Shown here: positions 8,501-16,987 of the stretch, in pieces
Layout: the number at the start of each line of letters is the position of its first letter
Position numbering within the stretch: the stretch's first letter is position 1
Assembly: GCF_000757725.1 (NCBI RefSeq)
Contig: NZ_JJMU01000073.1
Span: forward strand, 1-33,046
DNA: 33,046 nt
Direction of reading: 5' to 3'
From: Sphingobacterium deserti
Lineage (GTDB): Bacteria > Bacteroidota > Bacteroidia > Sphingobacteriales > Sphingobacteriaceae
The notes under the pieces: model-generated
Database searches by the model: none
What the model was told of the DNA's origin: nothing
The model's input: only the letters and a program-made list of their open reading frames with translations
Translations under genes and position numbers: made by a program

Positions 8501-9274
8501 TTATTTATTATCAACAACTGCGCTTATCGTCTTTTGCATCTGCGCCATCATGGCTGTCAGCGTTTCCATCGTTGGTTCAGGGTTAGGTTCAGGCAAAGCT
8601 GTACTGATAAATGCCTTCGCACGCCATACCTCTATAATACTCGTCGTTTCCACCCAATACGGGTCATACGTTTTATTGTCTGAAACTAACTTCAATCCTT
8701 TATCTTCCTTAAACTTGGCTCCTATACGTTTATAAACTACACCGTCATCTTTCGATACAACCACGTAAGTTTGATTAACTTTAATATCATGCCAGTTTTC
8801 TACGTATTCTGCTATAATAATACTTCCAGAAGGCAACGGGAGCATCGAATCACCTTTTATTTCAAACGCACGATAACTTCCCTGATTAAACATCGGAAGA
8901 GAGAACTTAGGCAATTCCGCCACATACTCTGGATCGCCATAACCATTTAAATAACCAGCACTAGCCTTTACCGGAACCAGCTCTATATTCTCCTTCTCTT
9001 GACTATCAACTGTGACCGCCAATACGCGCAGATTGGAAGCATTACTTCTTGGAGTTGGACGCCACTTGTCGTCGATCTCCTCATTAGCGAGCTCATCCAT
9101 CGTAAGCTCGTAAAATTCAGCTATTTTTTTTAGCAACTCATATTTAGGCTCCGCCCGATCTTCCTCATAAGCGCCTACAGAGGCTCTTTTAATGCCTATT
9201 GCGTCAGCAAACTGCTGCTGTGTTAAACGCTTTTTCTTCCTTAGGAACTTGAGATTGGATGCGATATTTGACAT
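8501..9274 (-). CDS. LexA-like repressor: XRE helix-turn-helix plus S24 autoprotease
   Basis: A 257-residue repressor. Residues 5-62 form an XRE/Cro-type helix-turn-helix (LKFLRKKKRLTQQQFADAIG, then RASVGAYEEDRAEPKYELL). The C-terminal half is a LexA/UmuD/CI-type S24 domain with a possible cleavage bond Ala106-Gly107 (KASAGYLNG), catalytic Ser143 in GDSMLPLPSG and Lys182 in VVYKRIG. All parts needed for RecA-stimulated self-cleavage are present, so it is probably a DNA-damage-responsive or prophage-type repressor. It is not classical LexA, whose DNA-binding domain is a winged helix. It is divergent from the GIY-YIG gene, and a 12-bp inverted repeat covers its own likely promoter, suggesting autorepression. 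No other phage genes are nearby. Confidence 0.9.
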   Translation of the reverse strand: MSNIASNLKFLRKKKRLTQQQFADAIGIKRASVGAYEEDRAEPKYELLKKIAEFYELTMDELANEEIDDKWRPTPRSNASNLRVLAVTVDSQEKENIELVPVKASAGYLNGYGDPEYVAELPKFSLPMFNQGSYRAFEIKGDSMLPLPSGSIIIAEYVENWHDIKVNQTYVVVSKDDGVVYKRIGAKFKEDKGLKLVSDNKTYDPYWVETTSIIEVWRAKAFISTALPEPNPEPTMETLTAMMAQMQKTISAVVDNK

Positions 9275-9294
9275 AATTTTCGAAAAAAATTTTA

Positions 9295-9326
9295 AAAAAC
9301 TAATTTTATTAGTATTATTGTGCCAA
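9295..9326 (-). promoter_or_regulatory. Likely promoter of the S24 repressor gene
   Basis: On the minus strand TTG (9324-9326), a 21-bp spacer and TAGTTTTT (9295-9302) resemble the Bacteroidota promoter, with one mismatch (T for the final G) in the -7 box. Both elements lie in or touch the arms of the inverted repeat at 9299-9336. Confidence 0.45.
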
Positions 9327-9336
9327 TAAAATTAGT
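9299..9336. promoter_or_regulatory. Putative operator: perfect 12-bp inverted repeat in the divergent intergenic region
   Basis: ACTAATTTTATT (9299-9310) and AATAAAATTAGT (9325-9336) are exact reverse complements, 14 bp apart. They sit in the 112-bp gap between the repressor and the divergent GIY-YIG gene and overlap the likely repressor promoter. That position fits an operator for the XRE-S24 protein. A further half-site-like TTATTAG lies at about 9360, close to the GIY-YIG start. Confidence 0.6.
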
Positions 9337-9386
9337 AATTAAGATTTAGATCACCAAATTTATTAGCAGATTAGTGTAACATAAGC

Positions 9387-9707
9387 ATGGAAAAATATAC
9401 CGTTTATATAGTAACAGATAGCAATCGCACATACCTCGAAACCGGCATATGTACCGACATTAATATGCGTCTTGCAGAAATTAAAGACGCTTCTTCCATC
9501 TTGTTCGCTGGAACAGCGCGGCTGAACAACATGGTTTATACGGAAATTTTTGACAATAAAGAGCAGGCTGAAACTCGTCAACAACAGCTTAAGCATTTCA
9601 CGAGAATGCAACGGGAGCGTTTAGTACGTTCGAAAAACCCCAATTGGCTAAATTTGACTATGGCGCCTGCTCCAATGAGCAATAAAAAAGTCGTTGTTTA
9701 CGCCTAA
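9387..9707 (+). CDS. Small GIY-YIG-family protein, active site apparently degenerate
   Basis: A 106-residue protein with the single-domain layout of the YhbQ/UPF0213 branch of GIY-YIG nucleases. KYTVYIVTD and YLETGICTD correspond to the two halves of the GIY-YIG motif. Arg28 (NMRLAEI) and the helix AETRQQQLKHFTRMQRERLV follow in the expected order. Against the family pattern as I remember it, the YIG tyrosine is replaced (LETG) and the metal-binding Glu of the C-terminal helix is Gln65. The fold is therefore likely, but nuclease activity is doubtful. It is divergent from the S24 repressor and shares its putative operator region, so it may be controlled by it. The last codons lie within the stem of a terminator serving the opposite strand (9684-9722). 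Confidence 0.75.
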   Translation: MEKYTVYIVTDSNRTYLETGICTDINMRLAEIKDASSILFAGTARLNNMVYTEIFDNKEQAETRQQQLKHFTRMQRERLVRSKNPNWLNLTMAPAPMSNKKVVVYA

Positions 9708-9722
9708 GCAGTAAACAACGAC
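9684..9722 (-). terminator. Terminator of the PBP1A / TolB-like operon, overlapping the GIY-YIG 3' end
   Basis: A perfect 12-bp stem, GTCGTTGTTTAC (9690-9701) with GTAAACAACGAC (9711-9722), has a 9-nt loop and is followed on the minus strand by six T (9684-9689). It ends minus-strand transcription about 55 bp past the stop codon at 9778. One arm encodes the last residues of the plus-strand GIY-YIG gene, and the stop codon of that gene is in the loop. Confidence 0.8.
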
Positions 9723-9777
9723 CCTTAACAACCTCACTGGAACACGATTACTTGTCGTATTCCTACCAAAAGTTGGA

Positions 9778-12700
9778 CTACCAACCCGGCATAAAGTTTA
9801 ATCCGAAAGTTCCAAATCTTGTCCTCGAACTGATAAACGGAACAGCATAGAAGGGCTCTAAAACCATCGCTCCAAAAAGGTTAACACGAAGCGAAACGCC
9901 GGCACTAAAAACGGGCACGCGGTAGTTACTATCGTAACCCATAATAGGTGCACCGCTTTCATCAAAAAGGGGTTGGTTATCTGGATCCGTTTGCTGTACT
10001 AAAGGTTTCCGCTCCAAACTGCCTACAATCCTATTCCCCCCGTTCCAAGCTAGCCCTGCATCAAAGAAAATATTCAAATCAGAAAATAGAAAGTTTGACT
10101 TCACCGCTGCAAGTTTTTCTGGCCCGGTAAAAGGCAAGCGAACCTCAAAATTACCCACCACAACGCGGGCTCCCATCAGATCATTGAAAGAAAGATCGCC
10201 AACTTTCTCGGGTGTCAAATCATCAAAGCCGCGGATGAAAAATGGATACCCGATATAGTTCCCGCGCAACCTATTTTCATCTTCCCCCATACGTATATAC
10301 GAATACGCGCGAGCGGCAATCGTTACCGGCTTCAAGCGGACGTAACGCCTCAAATCAACCGTGTACGCTGTAAAATTCAAATTCCCAATATACTGCGCTG
10401 CACCAACGCGATAACGAAAGCCATCCAAAGGTGCAGTCATACCAAATGTAGATTTATCACCTACAAAAGCTGCACTGGCCTGCTGCACACTTAACGCATT
10501 TAAATTTCCAAAACCTAAAGCACTAGCTTCATCATTTGATAAACGTTCCCGGTCTCCATAACCGAAGAAATAACTCTGTCGCCACCGCTCGGCGCGATAG
10601 CTGTAGCGTGCTACGGCTCCACCAATTTCAAATCGATGATAGCGATTGAAAGGATAGGCCACAAAAGCATCCAGCTGCGTTTCGAATTGTCGGATAATAT
10701 AATCATTGACAACAACTTCTTCCCCTTGGCCTTGCCCTAAATCTTCCCTTGCGTATCCTCTAAACCCATATCGGTAAGGAATATGCGAGATAGATCCGCC
10801 CCAATTCCATCTGCTACGCTGATTGATGTAAGCAACCTGCCCGCCGAAATCAGTAATCTCGCCATTTATATTTAAGGTAGTAAATATTTGATTGTATCCT
10901 AAAATATCGGAAAAGCTACCGAACACTCCGCCGGCCATACCTGCGCCATAACGTGAGCCTATGGTCATGCCTACGCCTGTGTTCGCAAGATAGTCTAACT
11001 TAAATTTGGAACGATAAGCGATCGGATTGATCTGTGATCCATCAATCCGTTGGTAAAGGTTAAAATTTTGAAGATTGGTATTAACTACATTTACACCGCG
11101 ATTGACATAAGGCGGTAGCATTGCTGCCGACAGATCAACGGAAGTAGCATCTACAACCTGCGGCTGAAAATCAGTCGCCCGAGCTTTATAGACATTGTAT
11201 TGATTGCCTTTAAAATAAGAATAAACGATCTCATCATTATCGGACACACTCATAGCAGGTGAGTATTCCGTAATTCCACTGATACCCGTAAAGTAATCCG
11301 TCATCTGTTCTACGGCTAATGTGACAAGGGAATAACGAAACATGTTTCTATAGCCATCGGCATTGGAGAGGAAATAAATATGTCGTCCATCTCCGGAGAA
11401 ATGCGGATTTAAATTGTTAGCTCCGAAAAACACCTCGATAGGGGTTACTTGCTGCGTCTCTACATCCAACATAGCTAATGATAGCGGTATATCTACAGAG
11501 CGGTCGTCACTCTCGTAAGATGTTCTATCCGTGCTAAACACGATTGATTTACCATCAGGGGAAAAACTTGGCTGAAAATCGGAATATTTATCGTTGGTAA
11601 GTTGCGTAAGTTTTTTGTCGGTCAAGTGGTATGTATAAATATCACTCTGTCCATCTTTGAGCCCTGAGAAAGCTACGGTCTCGCCATCCGGTGAGAAACT
11701 AATATTGGTAAATTCATACATATCGCCCATCGCTTGAACGGATAGCACTCGCCCGCTTTCCACGTCAATTACCATCAGTTTGTTTTTGCCTTCACTAAAG
11801 ACGCTAAAGGCAAATCGTTTACTATCTGCCGAGAAATCGCCAGCAGATTCCAGGTAGCTGAATTCATCGATATCTTTGTTTGTCATCCTACTCCCCAACT
11901 TCCTTAGTATAGCACCCGTTTGCGCATCTGCTAAAAACAGGTCTATGCCGAAAAGATCTTTTTCCGACATAAATGCGACGAAGCGTCCATCCGGCGATAT
12001 TGCAGGTGCAACATTCATCCGTCCGCCGTTATTTGCTGTTATCAACGGCTGGCCTATCGGTCTTGACGCGGTGTCTTTATCTAATGTCTTAAAGGCGGTC
12101 TCCATGCTATTTCGCCATAGGGTCGACATGGTTTGTGCATCATAGCCAAAGACGCGTTTCATAGCTACCTCATACCCATATTTCGCAGTTTCTATAAACA
12201 TGGGCATAATAACGGTGTCACCATAGGTCGCACCTAGGTATGCTAAAAACGCCTGACCGTATCTATAGGGAAAATATTTTTGCGACTGCTCCGTTAATTG
12301 CTTCAGCGATGGGATGTCGTTACGGGCATAGGCATCACGCATCCACATGGCTGTGAAGGCATCCTTCTTTCCTATAGAAAGATATTCTGCCATGCCTTCT
12401 ACCATCCAAAGAGGGATATTTGCAACACTTTCTAAACGTGTGGTATCTTTTCCTTCCATCAATGCGCGGTATTGAAACGCATGCACCATTTCATGTCCTA
12501 ACACGTGGCGCGTCTGTTGGTTGATCTGCATGACGGGCATTACAACGCGCTGTTTAAAAGCTTCCGTCACACCCCCTGTACCGACAGAAATCTCGCCGGA
12601 TATGGCGGTTGTTTGTTGAAATTCAGGATGATTGTTATAAATAATAACTGGATTTTTACGGAGAAATGTATCTTGAAACACCTGCTGATGCAATCCATAC

Positions 12701-12930
12701 CATACTTCGGCTTCTTTAGAAAGCCAATTGACTAAACTGTCGTTTTTTAAATAAGTATACATTTCAAAATGCGGCGTTTCCTTCACTTTAAAATCTAGCT
12801 TTTTATAGCGCATTTTATTTTGGCCGAAGTATTGCGCTTGCGCCAAGGGGGGTGAGAATGCAAAAAAAAGCGAAAAAACGAAAAAAAGGCGCCATAAATT
12901 TAAATAGCGCGAGTCACGTGTACTATTCAT
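9778..12930 (-). CDS. Outer-membrane-type protein: gluzincin metalloprotease + TolB-like propeller + C-terminal barrel
   Basis: A 1050-residue exported protein with a signal peptide (hydrophobic stretch to about residue 32, ending PPLAQAQ). Three parts follow. First, a peptidase-MA-like gluzincin domain with HEMVH at 146-150 and WMVEGMAEY at 175-183 supplying the third zinc ligand. Second, at about 300-600, PD40/WD40-like repeats of the TolB type (SPDGRFVAFMS, SPDGETVAFSG, SPDGKSIVFSTD, GDGRHIYFLSN). Third, a C-terminal region rich in alternating aromatic and polar residues resembling the bacterial surface antigen barrel, ending FGLNFMPGW with a terminal aromatic residue. Such proteins are often named TolB-like, but no Tol-Pal genes are here. 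It is 39 bp downstream of PBP1A on the same strand and probably co-transcribed. Substrate unknown. Confidence 0.85.
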   Translation of the reverse strand: MNSTRDSRYLNLWRLFFVFSLFFAFSPPLAQAQYFGQNKMRYKKLDFKVKETPHFEMYTYLKNDSLVNWLSKEAEVWYGLHQQVFQDTFLRKNPVIIYNNHPEFQQTTAISGEISVGTGGVTEAFKQRVVMPVMQINQQTRHVLGHEMVHAFQYRALMEGKDTTRLESVANIPLWMVEGMAEYLSIGKKDAFTAMWMRDAYARNDIPSLKQLTEQSQKYFPYRYGQAFLAYLGATYGDTVIMPMFIETAKYGYEVAMKRVFGYDAQTMSTLWRNSMETAFKTLDKDTASRPIGQPLITANNGGRMNVAPAISPDGRFVAFMSEKDLFGIDLFLADAQTGAILRKLGSRMTNKDIDEFSYLESAGDFSADSKRFAFSVFSEGKNKLMVIDVESGRVLSVQAMGDMYEFTNISFSPDGETVAFSGLKDGQSDIYTYHLTDKKLTQLTNDKYSDFQPSFSPDGKSIVFSTDRTSYESDDRSVDIPLSLAMLDVETQQVTPIEVFFGANNLNPHFSGDGRHIYFLSNADGYRNMFRYSLVTLAVEQMTDYFTGISGITEYSPAMSVSDNDEIVYSYFKGNQYNVYKARATDFQPQVVDATSVDLSAAMLPPYVNRGVNVVNTNLQNFNLYQRIDGSQINPIAYRSKFKLDYLANTGVGMTIGSRYGAGMAGGVFGSFSDILGYNQIFTTLNINGEITDFGGQVAYINQRSRWNWGGSISHIPYRYGFRGYAREDLGQGQGEEVVVNDYIIRQFETQLDAFVAYPFNRYHRFEIGGAVARYSYRAERWRQSYFFGYGDRERLSNDEASALGFGNLNALSVQQASAAFVGDKSTFGMTAPLDGFRYRVGAAQYIGNLNFTAYTVDLRRYVRLKPVTIAARAYSYIRMGEDENRLRGNYIGYPFFIRGFDDLTPEKVGDLSFNDLMGARVVVGNFEVRLPFTGPEKLAAVKSNFLFSDLNIFFDAGLAWNGGNRIVGSLERKPLVQQTDPDNQPLFDESGAPIMGYDSNYRVPVFSAGVSLRVNLFGAMVLEPFYAVPFISSRTRFGTFGLNFMPGW

Positions 12931-12969
12931 AACCGAAGATTAGTGCAACCAAAAATAGGAAATATCTTT

Positions 12970-15279
12970 CTAAAATTCCGTTTCTATAGTTTCGGGCAGC
13001 TGGACCTCTTCTTCCGGAAAGAGCTCTAAATTTTCGTCAAGCAGGGTGCTGTCTACAGGTGCCGGAATAACAATACGCGGACTTGGACAATAATATTTTT
13101 TTGTAATCTCTACCTTCGCTTTTGGGTATTCGCCAAACGTTACGCCTAATTCTGGATGTTTGTAAAGCTCCTCCATAAAAAGGGCGTAGATAGGAAGCGC
13201 GGTCTTTGAACCTTCCCCATTATGGGAGCCTTTGAAATGTATACTTTGTTCATCACATCCTACCCAAACGCCGGCTACAAGATCCTTTGTAAGCCCCATA
13301 TACCAACCATCTACATAATCTGATGAGGTGCCCGTCTTTCCACCTATTTGGTTATTATCCCGGAACAAATCCCATTCCCAAAGTGCTTGAGACGTTCCCC
13401 CTGGTTCTTCGATAGTTCCCCGGAGCATGTAGGTCATTAGCCAAGCATCTTGCGGATCGACAACCTGCTTTTGATTAGGTTCGAAAGAAGCGATTAATTT
13501 CCCGTCGCTGTTGTATATCTTTGAAACGAGTATAGGTTCGGAACGTTTACCCTCGTTCATGAAAGTTGCATAGGCATTCACCATCTCAAATACGGAAACA
13601 TCGTTTGATCCCAACCCTACCGACGGGACGGACTCTAGGTGACTATTTATACCACAGCGTTGCGCAGTCTCCACAATTTTATCCCAGCCTACATCGCGGG
13701 TGATTTGTGCGGTAATCGTATTTAGCGAACGTGCCATAGCCCAACGTAGCGACATATTGCGGTGAGAAAAACTCCAGTCCGCATTTTTAGGTTCCCACAC
13801 CTCTTTCTCTCCCTTTTTATTCACAAAATCCAAACGGACAGGTTTGTCTTCGTAGGTATCACAGGGTGCCATTCCGTTCTCAAGGGCTGTTAGGTAGACA
13901 AAAGGTTTAAAAGTAGAACCTGCCTGTCGTTTGGCCTGGTTTACGTGATCAAACTTGTAATACCGATGATTGATGCCTCCTACCCACACCTTAATCTTTC
14001 CGCTATATGGATCCATAGCCATCAGTCCGGTATTCAACATGGTAAGATAATGCTTCAGCGAATCCATACTGGACATCTCCACTTCTTCATCGCCATCCCA
14101 AGTGAATACACGCATCTTTTTAGGTTTATTCAGCAGTTCGAAAACGACTTCCTCACTCTTGTACTTATCCATTAGGGAAGCAAAGATGGGAAGCTTACGG
14201 GCTTTGTCTTCCAAAAATCCGGGTAAAACATTTCCACTTTTATCACGCCAAGGAATTTCGTTTCTCCATGTGTTATCGAGTCGCCTCTGCAACTCCTTCA
14301 TTTGCACGGCGACAACGTCTTCCGCGATCTTCTGCATCCGCGAATCGATCGTCGTATAGATCTTCAATCCAGCGGTGTGGATGTCAATATTATTTTCCTC
14401 ACTCCATTTATCCAGCCATTTTGCTACTGCTGAACGCAGATAAGAGTCGTTGTTGCTCCTCTCCTCAATATTGTTAAGATTTAGATTAAGCGGTTCTTTG
14501 GAATAAGATTCAAGCTGACCTGTACTGATATAGCCTTCTTTCTGCATTTGCCCTAAGACCACATTCCTTCGCGATAGCGAAGTTTTCGGGTTGCGAATAG
14601 GATTATATAAGGTGGTGCCTTTCAGCATACCTACTAACACTGCTGCTTCGGTAGGTCGTAAATTTTTTGGGTGTTTGTTAAAATAACGAATGGCTGCAGA
14701 TTTAATACCATAAGCATTGTTACTAAAAGAGACTGTATTCAAATACATCGTGACGATCTCGGATTTCGAGTACTTACTTTCTAATTTGTAAGCGGTCATC
14801 CACTCTTTAAATTTCGTTATGCCGATACGAACGACAGGAACTTTTCCTAATAATCCCTGAGAGGCATTATAGCGGGTTCTGTAAAGATTTTTTGCCAACT
14901 GTTGCGTTATCGTGCTGGCGCCCCGTTTATCCCCTTTTAACGTAGAAATGGCACTGGAAAACAATCCGATAAAATCTATTCCATTATGTTTGTAAAAGCG
15001 AACGTCTTCCGTTGCTATTAATGCATTTAAAATATTTTCAGAAATACTATCATACGCCACGGGGTCGCGGTCTTCTTCGAAATACCTTCCTATTAATACC
15101 GAATCCGCCGTGTACAATTCCGACGAAACGTTTAATGTGGGCATGACAATATCCCGTTTTGTAGGCGAATAACCGAAGAGCCATAGGAAGTTAAGTTGCG
15201 CTGCGCATACCAAAAGAATAAGACTATAAATTGCAATTAACAGAAAGCGCAATAATTTACTTTTAACCCTTTTAAACAT
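12970..15279 (-). CDS. mrcA: Penicillin-binding protein 1A, bifunctional transglycosylase/transpeptidase
   Basis: Polymerises and cross-links peptidoglycan at the inner membrane. The 769-residue protein has one N-terminal membrane segment (about 11-36). The GT51 domain has catalytic Glu91 (IATEDVRFYKHNGID) and GASTITQQLAKNLY (120-133). The transpeptidase domain has SxxK with Ser455 (GSTFKPF), SLN at 518-520 and KTGTSS at 648-653. All catalytic motifs are intact and the length is normal for class A PBPs of Bacteroidota. It is upstream of the TolB-like protein and divergent from rpoN across a 218-bp gap. The exact gene name (mrcA/ponA) is by family rather than proven orthology. Confidence 0.95.
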   Translation of the reverse strand: MFKRVKSKLLRFLLIAIYSLILLVCAAQLNFLWLFGYSPTKRDIVMPTLNVSSELYTADSVLIGRYFEEDRDPVAYDSISENILNALIATEDVRFYKHNGIDFIGLFSSAISTLKGDKRGASTITQQLAKNLYRTRYNASQGLLGKVPVVRIGITKFKEWMTAYKLESKYSKSEIVTMYLNTVSFSNNAYGIKSAAIRYFNKHPKNLRPTEAAVLVGMLKGTTLYNPIRNPKTSLSRRNVVLGQMQKEGYISTGQLESYSKEPLNLNLNNIEERSNNDSYLRSAVAKWLDKWSEENNIDIHTAGLKIYTTIDSRMQKIAEDVVAVQMKELQRRLDNTWRNEIPWRDKSGNVLPGFLEDKARKLPIFASLMDKYKSEEVVFELLNKPKKMRVFTWDGDEEVEMSSMDSLKHYLTMLNTGLMAMDPYSGKIKVWVGGINHRYYKFDHVNQAKRQAGSTFKPFVYLTALENGMAPCDTYEDKPVRLDFVNKKGEKEVWEPKNADWSFSHRNMSLRWAMARSLNTITAQITRDVGWDKIVETAQRCGINSHLESVPSVGLGSNDVSVFEMVNAYATFMNEGKRSEPILVSKIYNSDGKLIASFEPNQKQVVDPQDAWLMTYMLRGTIEEPGGTSQALWEWDLFRDNNQIGGKTGTSSDYVDGWYMGLTKDLVAGVWVGCDEQSIHFKGSHNGEGSKTALPIYALFMEELYKHPELGVTFGEYPKAKVEITKKYYCPSPRIVIPAPVDSTLLDENLELFPEEEVQLPETIETEF

Positions 15280-15476
15280 ACGGTAAAGATGAAGATTGTT
15301 TTTTGAAAAACAGCCATACGTGCTAAAAAATAGGCTATGCAGTTTTAGAATTAACGTATTTTAACACTTCATGGCATGGAAAAAATTTGAGGAAGGCTAG
15401 CTTGTTCTACAAAAATTGTACCTAATACATAATACCTAGCCGTAAAGTTTAGAAATCTCAATTATTTGCGTAGTTT

Positions 15477-15484
15477 TACGTTTG
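15477..15484 (+). promoter_or_regulatory. Possible rpoN -7 promoter element
   Basis: TACGTTTG matches TAnnTTTG and lies 13 bp before the rpoN ATG. No TTTG or TTG is found at the right distance upstream, and the resulting leader would be only about 8 nt, so this is tentative. Confidence 0.3.
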
Positions 15485-15497
15485 AAAACAGCGCAAC

Positions 15498-16961
15498 ATG
15501 TTAAAACAAACACTACAGCAGAAGTTATTACAAAAACTTTCGCCGCAACAAATACAATTTATAAAGTTACTTCAAGTGCCGACGGTATCGCTAGACGCAC
15601 GAATAAAAGAAGAACTGGAGGAAAATCCTGCGCTTGAAGATGGAAGCCTTGCTAATATGACGGATCCCGTGGAAGAGTACCCTGATCGCGATCCAGACGA
15701 AAGTTACGATAATGACAGCAGTGAATTTGATGACGAATTTAGTGTTGATGAGTATATACAAGAGGATGACTACAGTGATTATTCGGGAAGTTATGGTGGG
15801 GATGATGATGAAGATCGGAAAGAAATACCGATCGCTATACAAGACTCTTTCTTCGAAACATTGCAAAACCAGCTTGATCTTCTTGCACTATCCGACCATG
15901 ATTATGTAGTCGGTCAGCAGATTATTGGAAGCTTGGACGATGATGGTTACCTCAGAAGACCTACGCTGTCCCTTATTGACGACTTGGCCTTTTCGCAAAA
16001 CGTTAGTGTGACGGAACACGAGGTGGAATCTATTTTGAAGATTATACAAGATTTTGAGCCAGCCGGTATTGGCGCCCGCGATTTGCAGGAATGCTTATTA
16101 ATTCAACTTAGGAAGAAAGATACAAGTAATCCAATTATCGTACAAGCCATCAAGGTCGTTGAGAATTTTTTAGAGGAATTTACGAAGAAACATTACGACA
16201 AAATCGAGAAACAACTTGGCGTTAACTCCCTCGAATTGCGAGATATCATTAATGAGATTTTGAAGCTAAATCCTAAACCAGGCGACTCCGGATCTGCCTC
16301 AGGCAAGCAGCTTCATATCATCCCGGATTTCCATATTACAAATAATGATGGCGTACTTCATCTTACGCTCAATGGACGAAATGCACCGGAACTGCGCGTA
16401 TCGCGTTCGTACCAAGAAATGTTTGAACATTACGAAAAGGCGGAAAAGAATGATAAAAAGATGAAGGAAGCCGTTCAATTTGTCAAACAGAAACTAGATT
16501 CCGCCAAATGGTTTATAGATGCCATTAAACAGCGACAGCAGACTTTACTGAAGACGATGAATGCCATCATGGAGTATCAATATGAATACTTTCTCACGGG
16601 CGACGAAAGACTTCTTAAACCAATGATTTTAAAGGGCATAGCGGATCGTATTGAAATGGATATTTCAACTGTTTCTAGGGTAGCAAATTCAAAATATGTA
16701 CAGACGGAATTTGGGACATTTCTGTTGAAATCATTCTTTTCGGAAGCTATACAGACAGATTCTGGGGAAGAGGTTTCCAACAAAGAAGTGAAGAAAATCT
16801 TAGAGGAATGCATTGCTAACGAGGATAAAAGAAAGCCGCTGGCAGACGAGAAATTAACGGAAATATTAAAAGAAAAGGGATACACCATTGCACGACGAAC
16901 GGTAGCAAAATACCGGGAGGCTATGAATATCCCAGTGGCAAGATTGAGAAAGGAGCTTTAA
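15498..16961 (+). CDS. rpoN: RNA polymerase sigma-54 factor
   Basis: Alternative sigma factor that needs enhancer-binding AAA+ activators and reads -24/-12 promoters. The 487-residue protein shows the three classical regions: region I (LKQTLQQKLLQKLSPQQIQF, activator contact) at the N-terminus; a very acidic region II with about 30 Asp/Glu (50-115); then the core-binding domain, the helix-turn-helix segment (ADRIEMDISTVSRVANSKYV) and the RpoN box ARRTVAKYRE at 465-474, a near-perfect match to the family signature. No activator gene is in the window. Its terminator overlaps its own stop codon (16949-16972). Confidence 0.97.
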   Translation: MLKQTLQQKLLQKLSPQQIQFIKLLQVPTVSLDARIKEELEENPALEDGSLANMTDPVEEYPDRDPDESYDNDSSEFDDEFSVDEYIQEDDYSDYSGSYGGDDDEDRKEIPIAIQDSFFETLQNQLDLLALSDHDYVVGQQIIGSLDDDGYLRRPTLSLIDDLAFSQNVSVTEHEVESILKIIQDFEPAGIGARDLQECLLIQLRKKDTSNPIIVQAIKVVENFLEEFTKKHYDKIEKQLGVNSLELRDIINEILKLNPKPGDSGSASGKQLHIIPDFHITNNDGVLHLTLNGRNAPELRVSRSYQEMFEHYEKAEKNDKKMKEAVQFVKQKLDSAKWFIDAIKQRQQTLLKTMNAIMEYQYEYFLTGDERLLKPMILKGIADRIEMDISTVSRVANSKYVQTEFGTFLLKSFFSEAIQTDSGEEVSNKEVKKILEECIANEDKRKPLADEKLTEILKEKGYTIARRTVAKYREAMNIPVARLRKEL

Positions 16962-16972
16962 GCTCCTTTTTT
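16949..16972 (+). terminator. rpoN terminator overlapping the stop codon
   Basis: A 9-bp stem, AAAGGAGCT (16949-16957) with AGCTCCTTT (16961-16969), has a 3-nt loop (TTA) and continues into a T run. The stop codon TAA occupies 16959-16961, so the hairpin forms on the last codons of the gene. It leaves very little space before the convergent dinB stop at 16988. Confidence 0.75.
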
Positions 16973-16987
16973 AAGGAAAGGTAGGCT

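Noticed and set aside
8501..9707. Prophage immunity region
   Set aside because: An S24 repressor with a divergent gene is typical of phages, but both sides are conserved housekeeping genes and no Cro, integrase, replication or structural gene is present.
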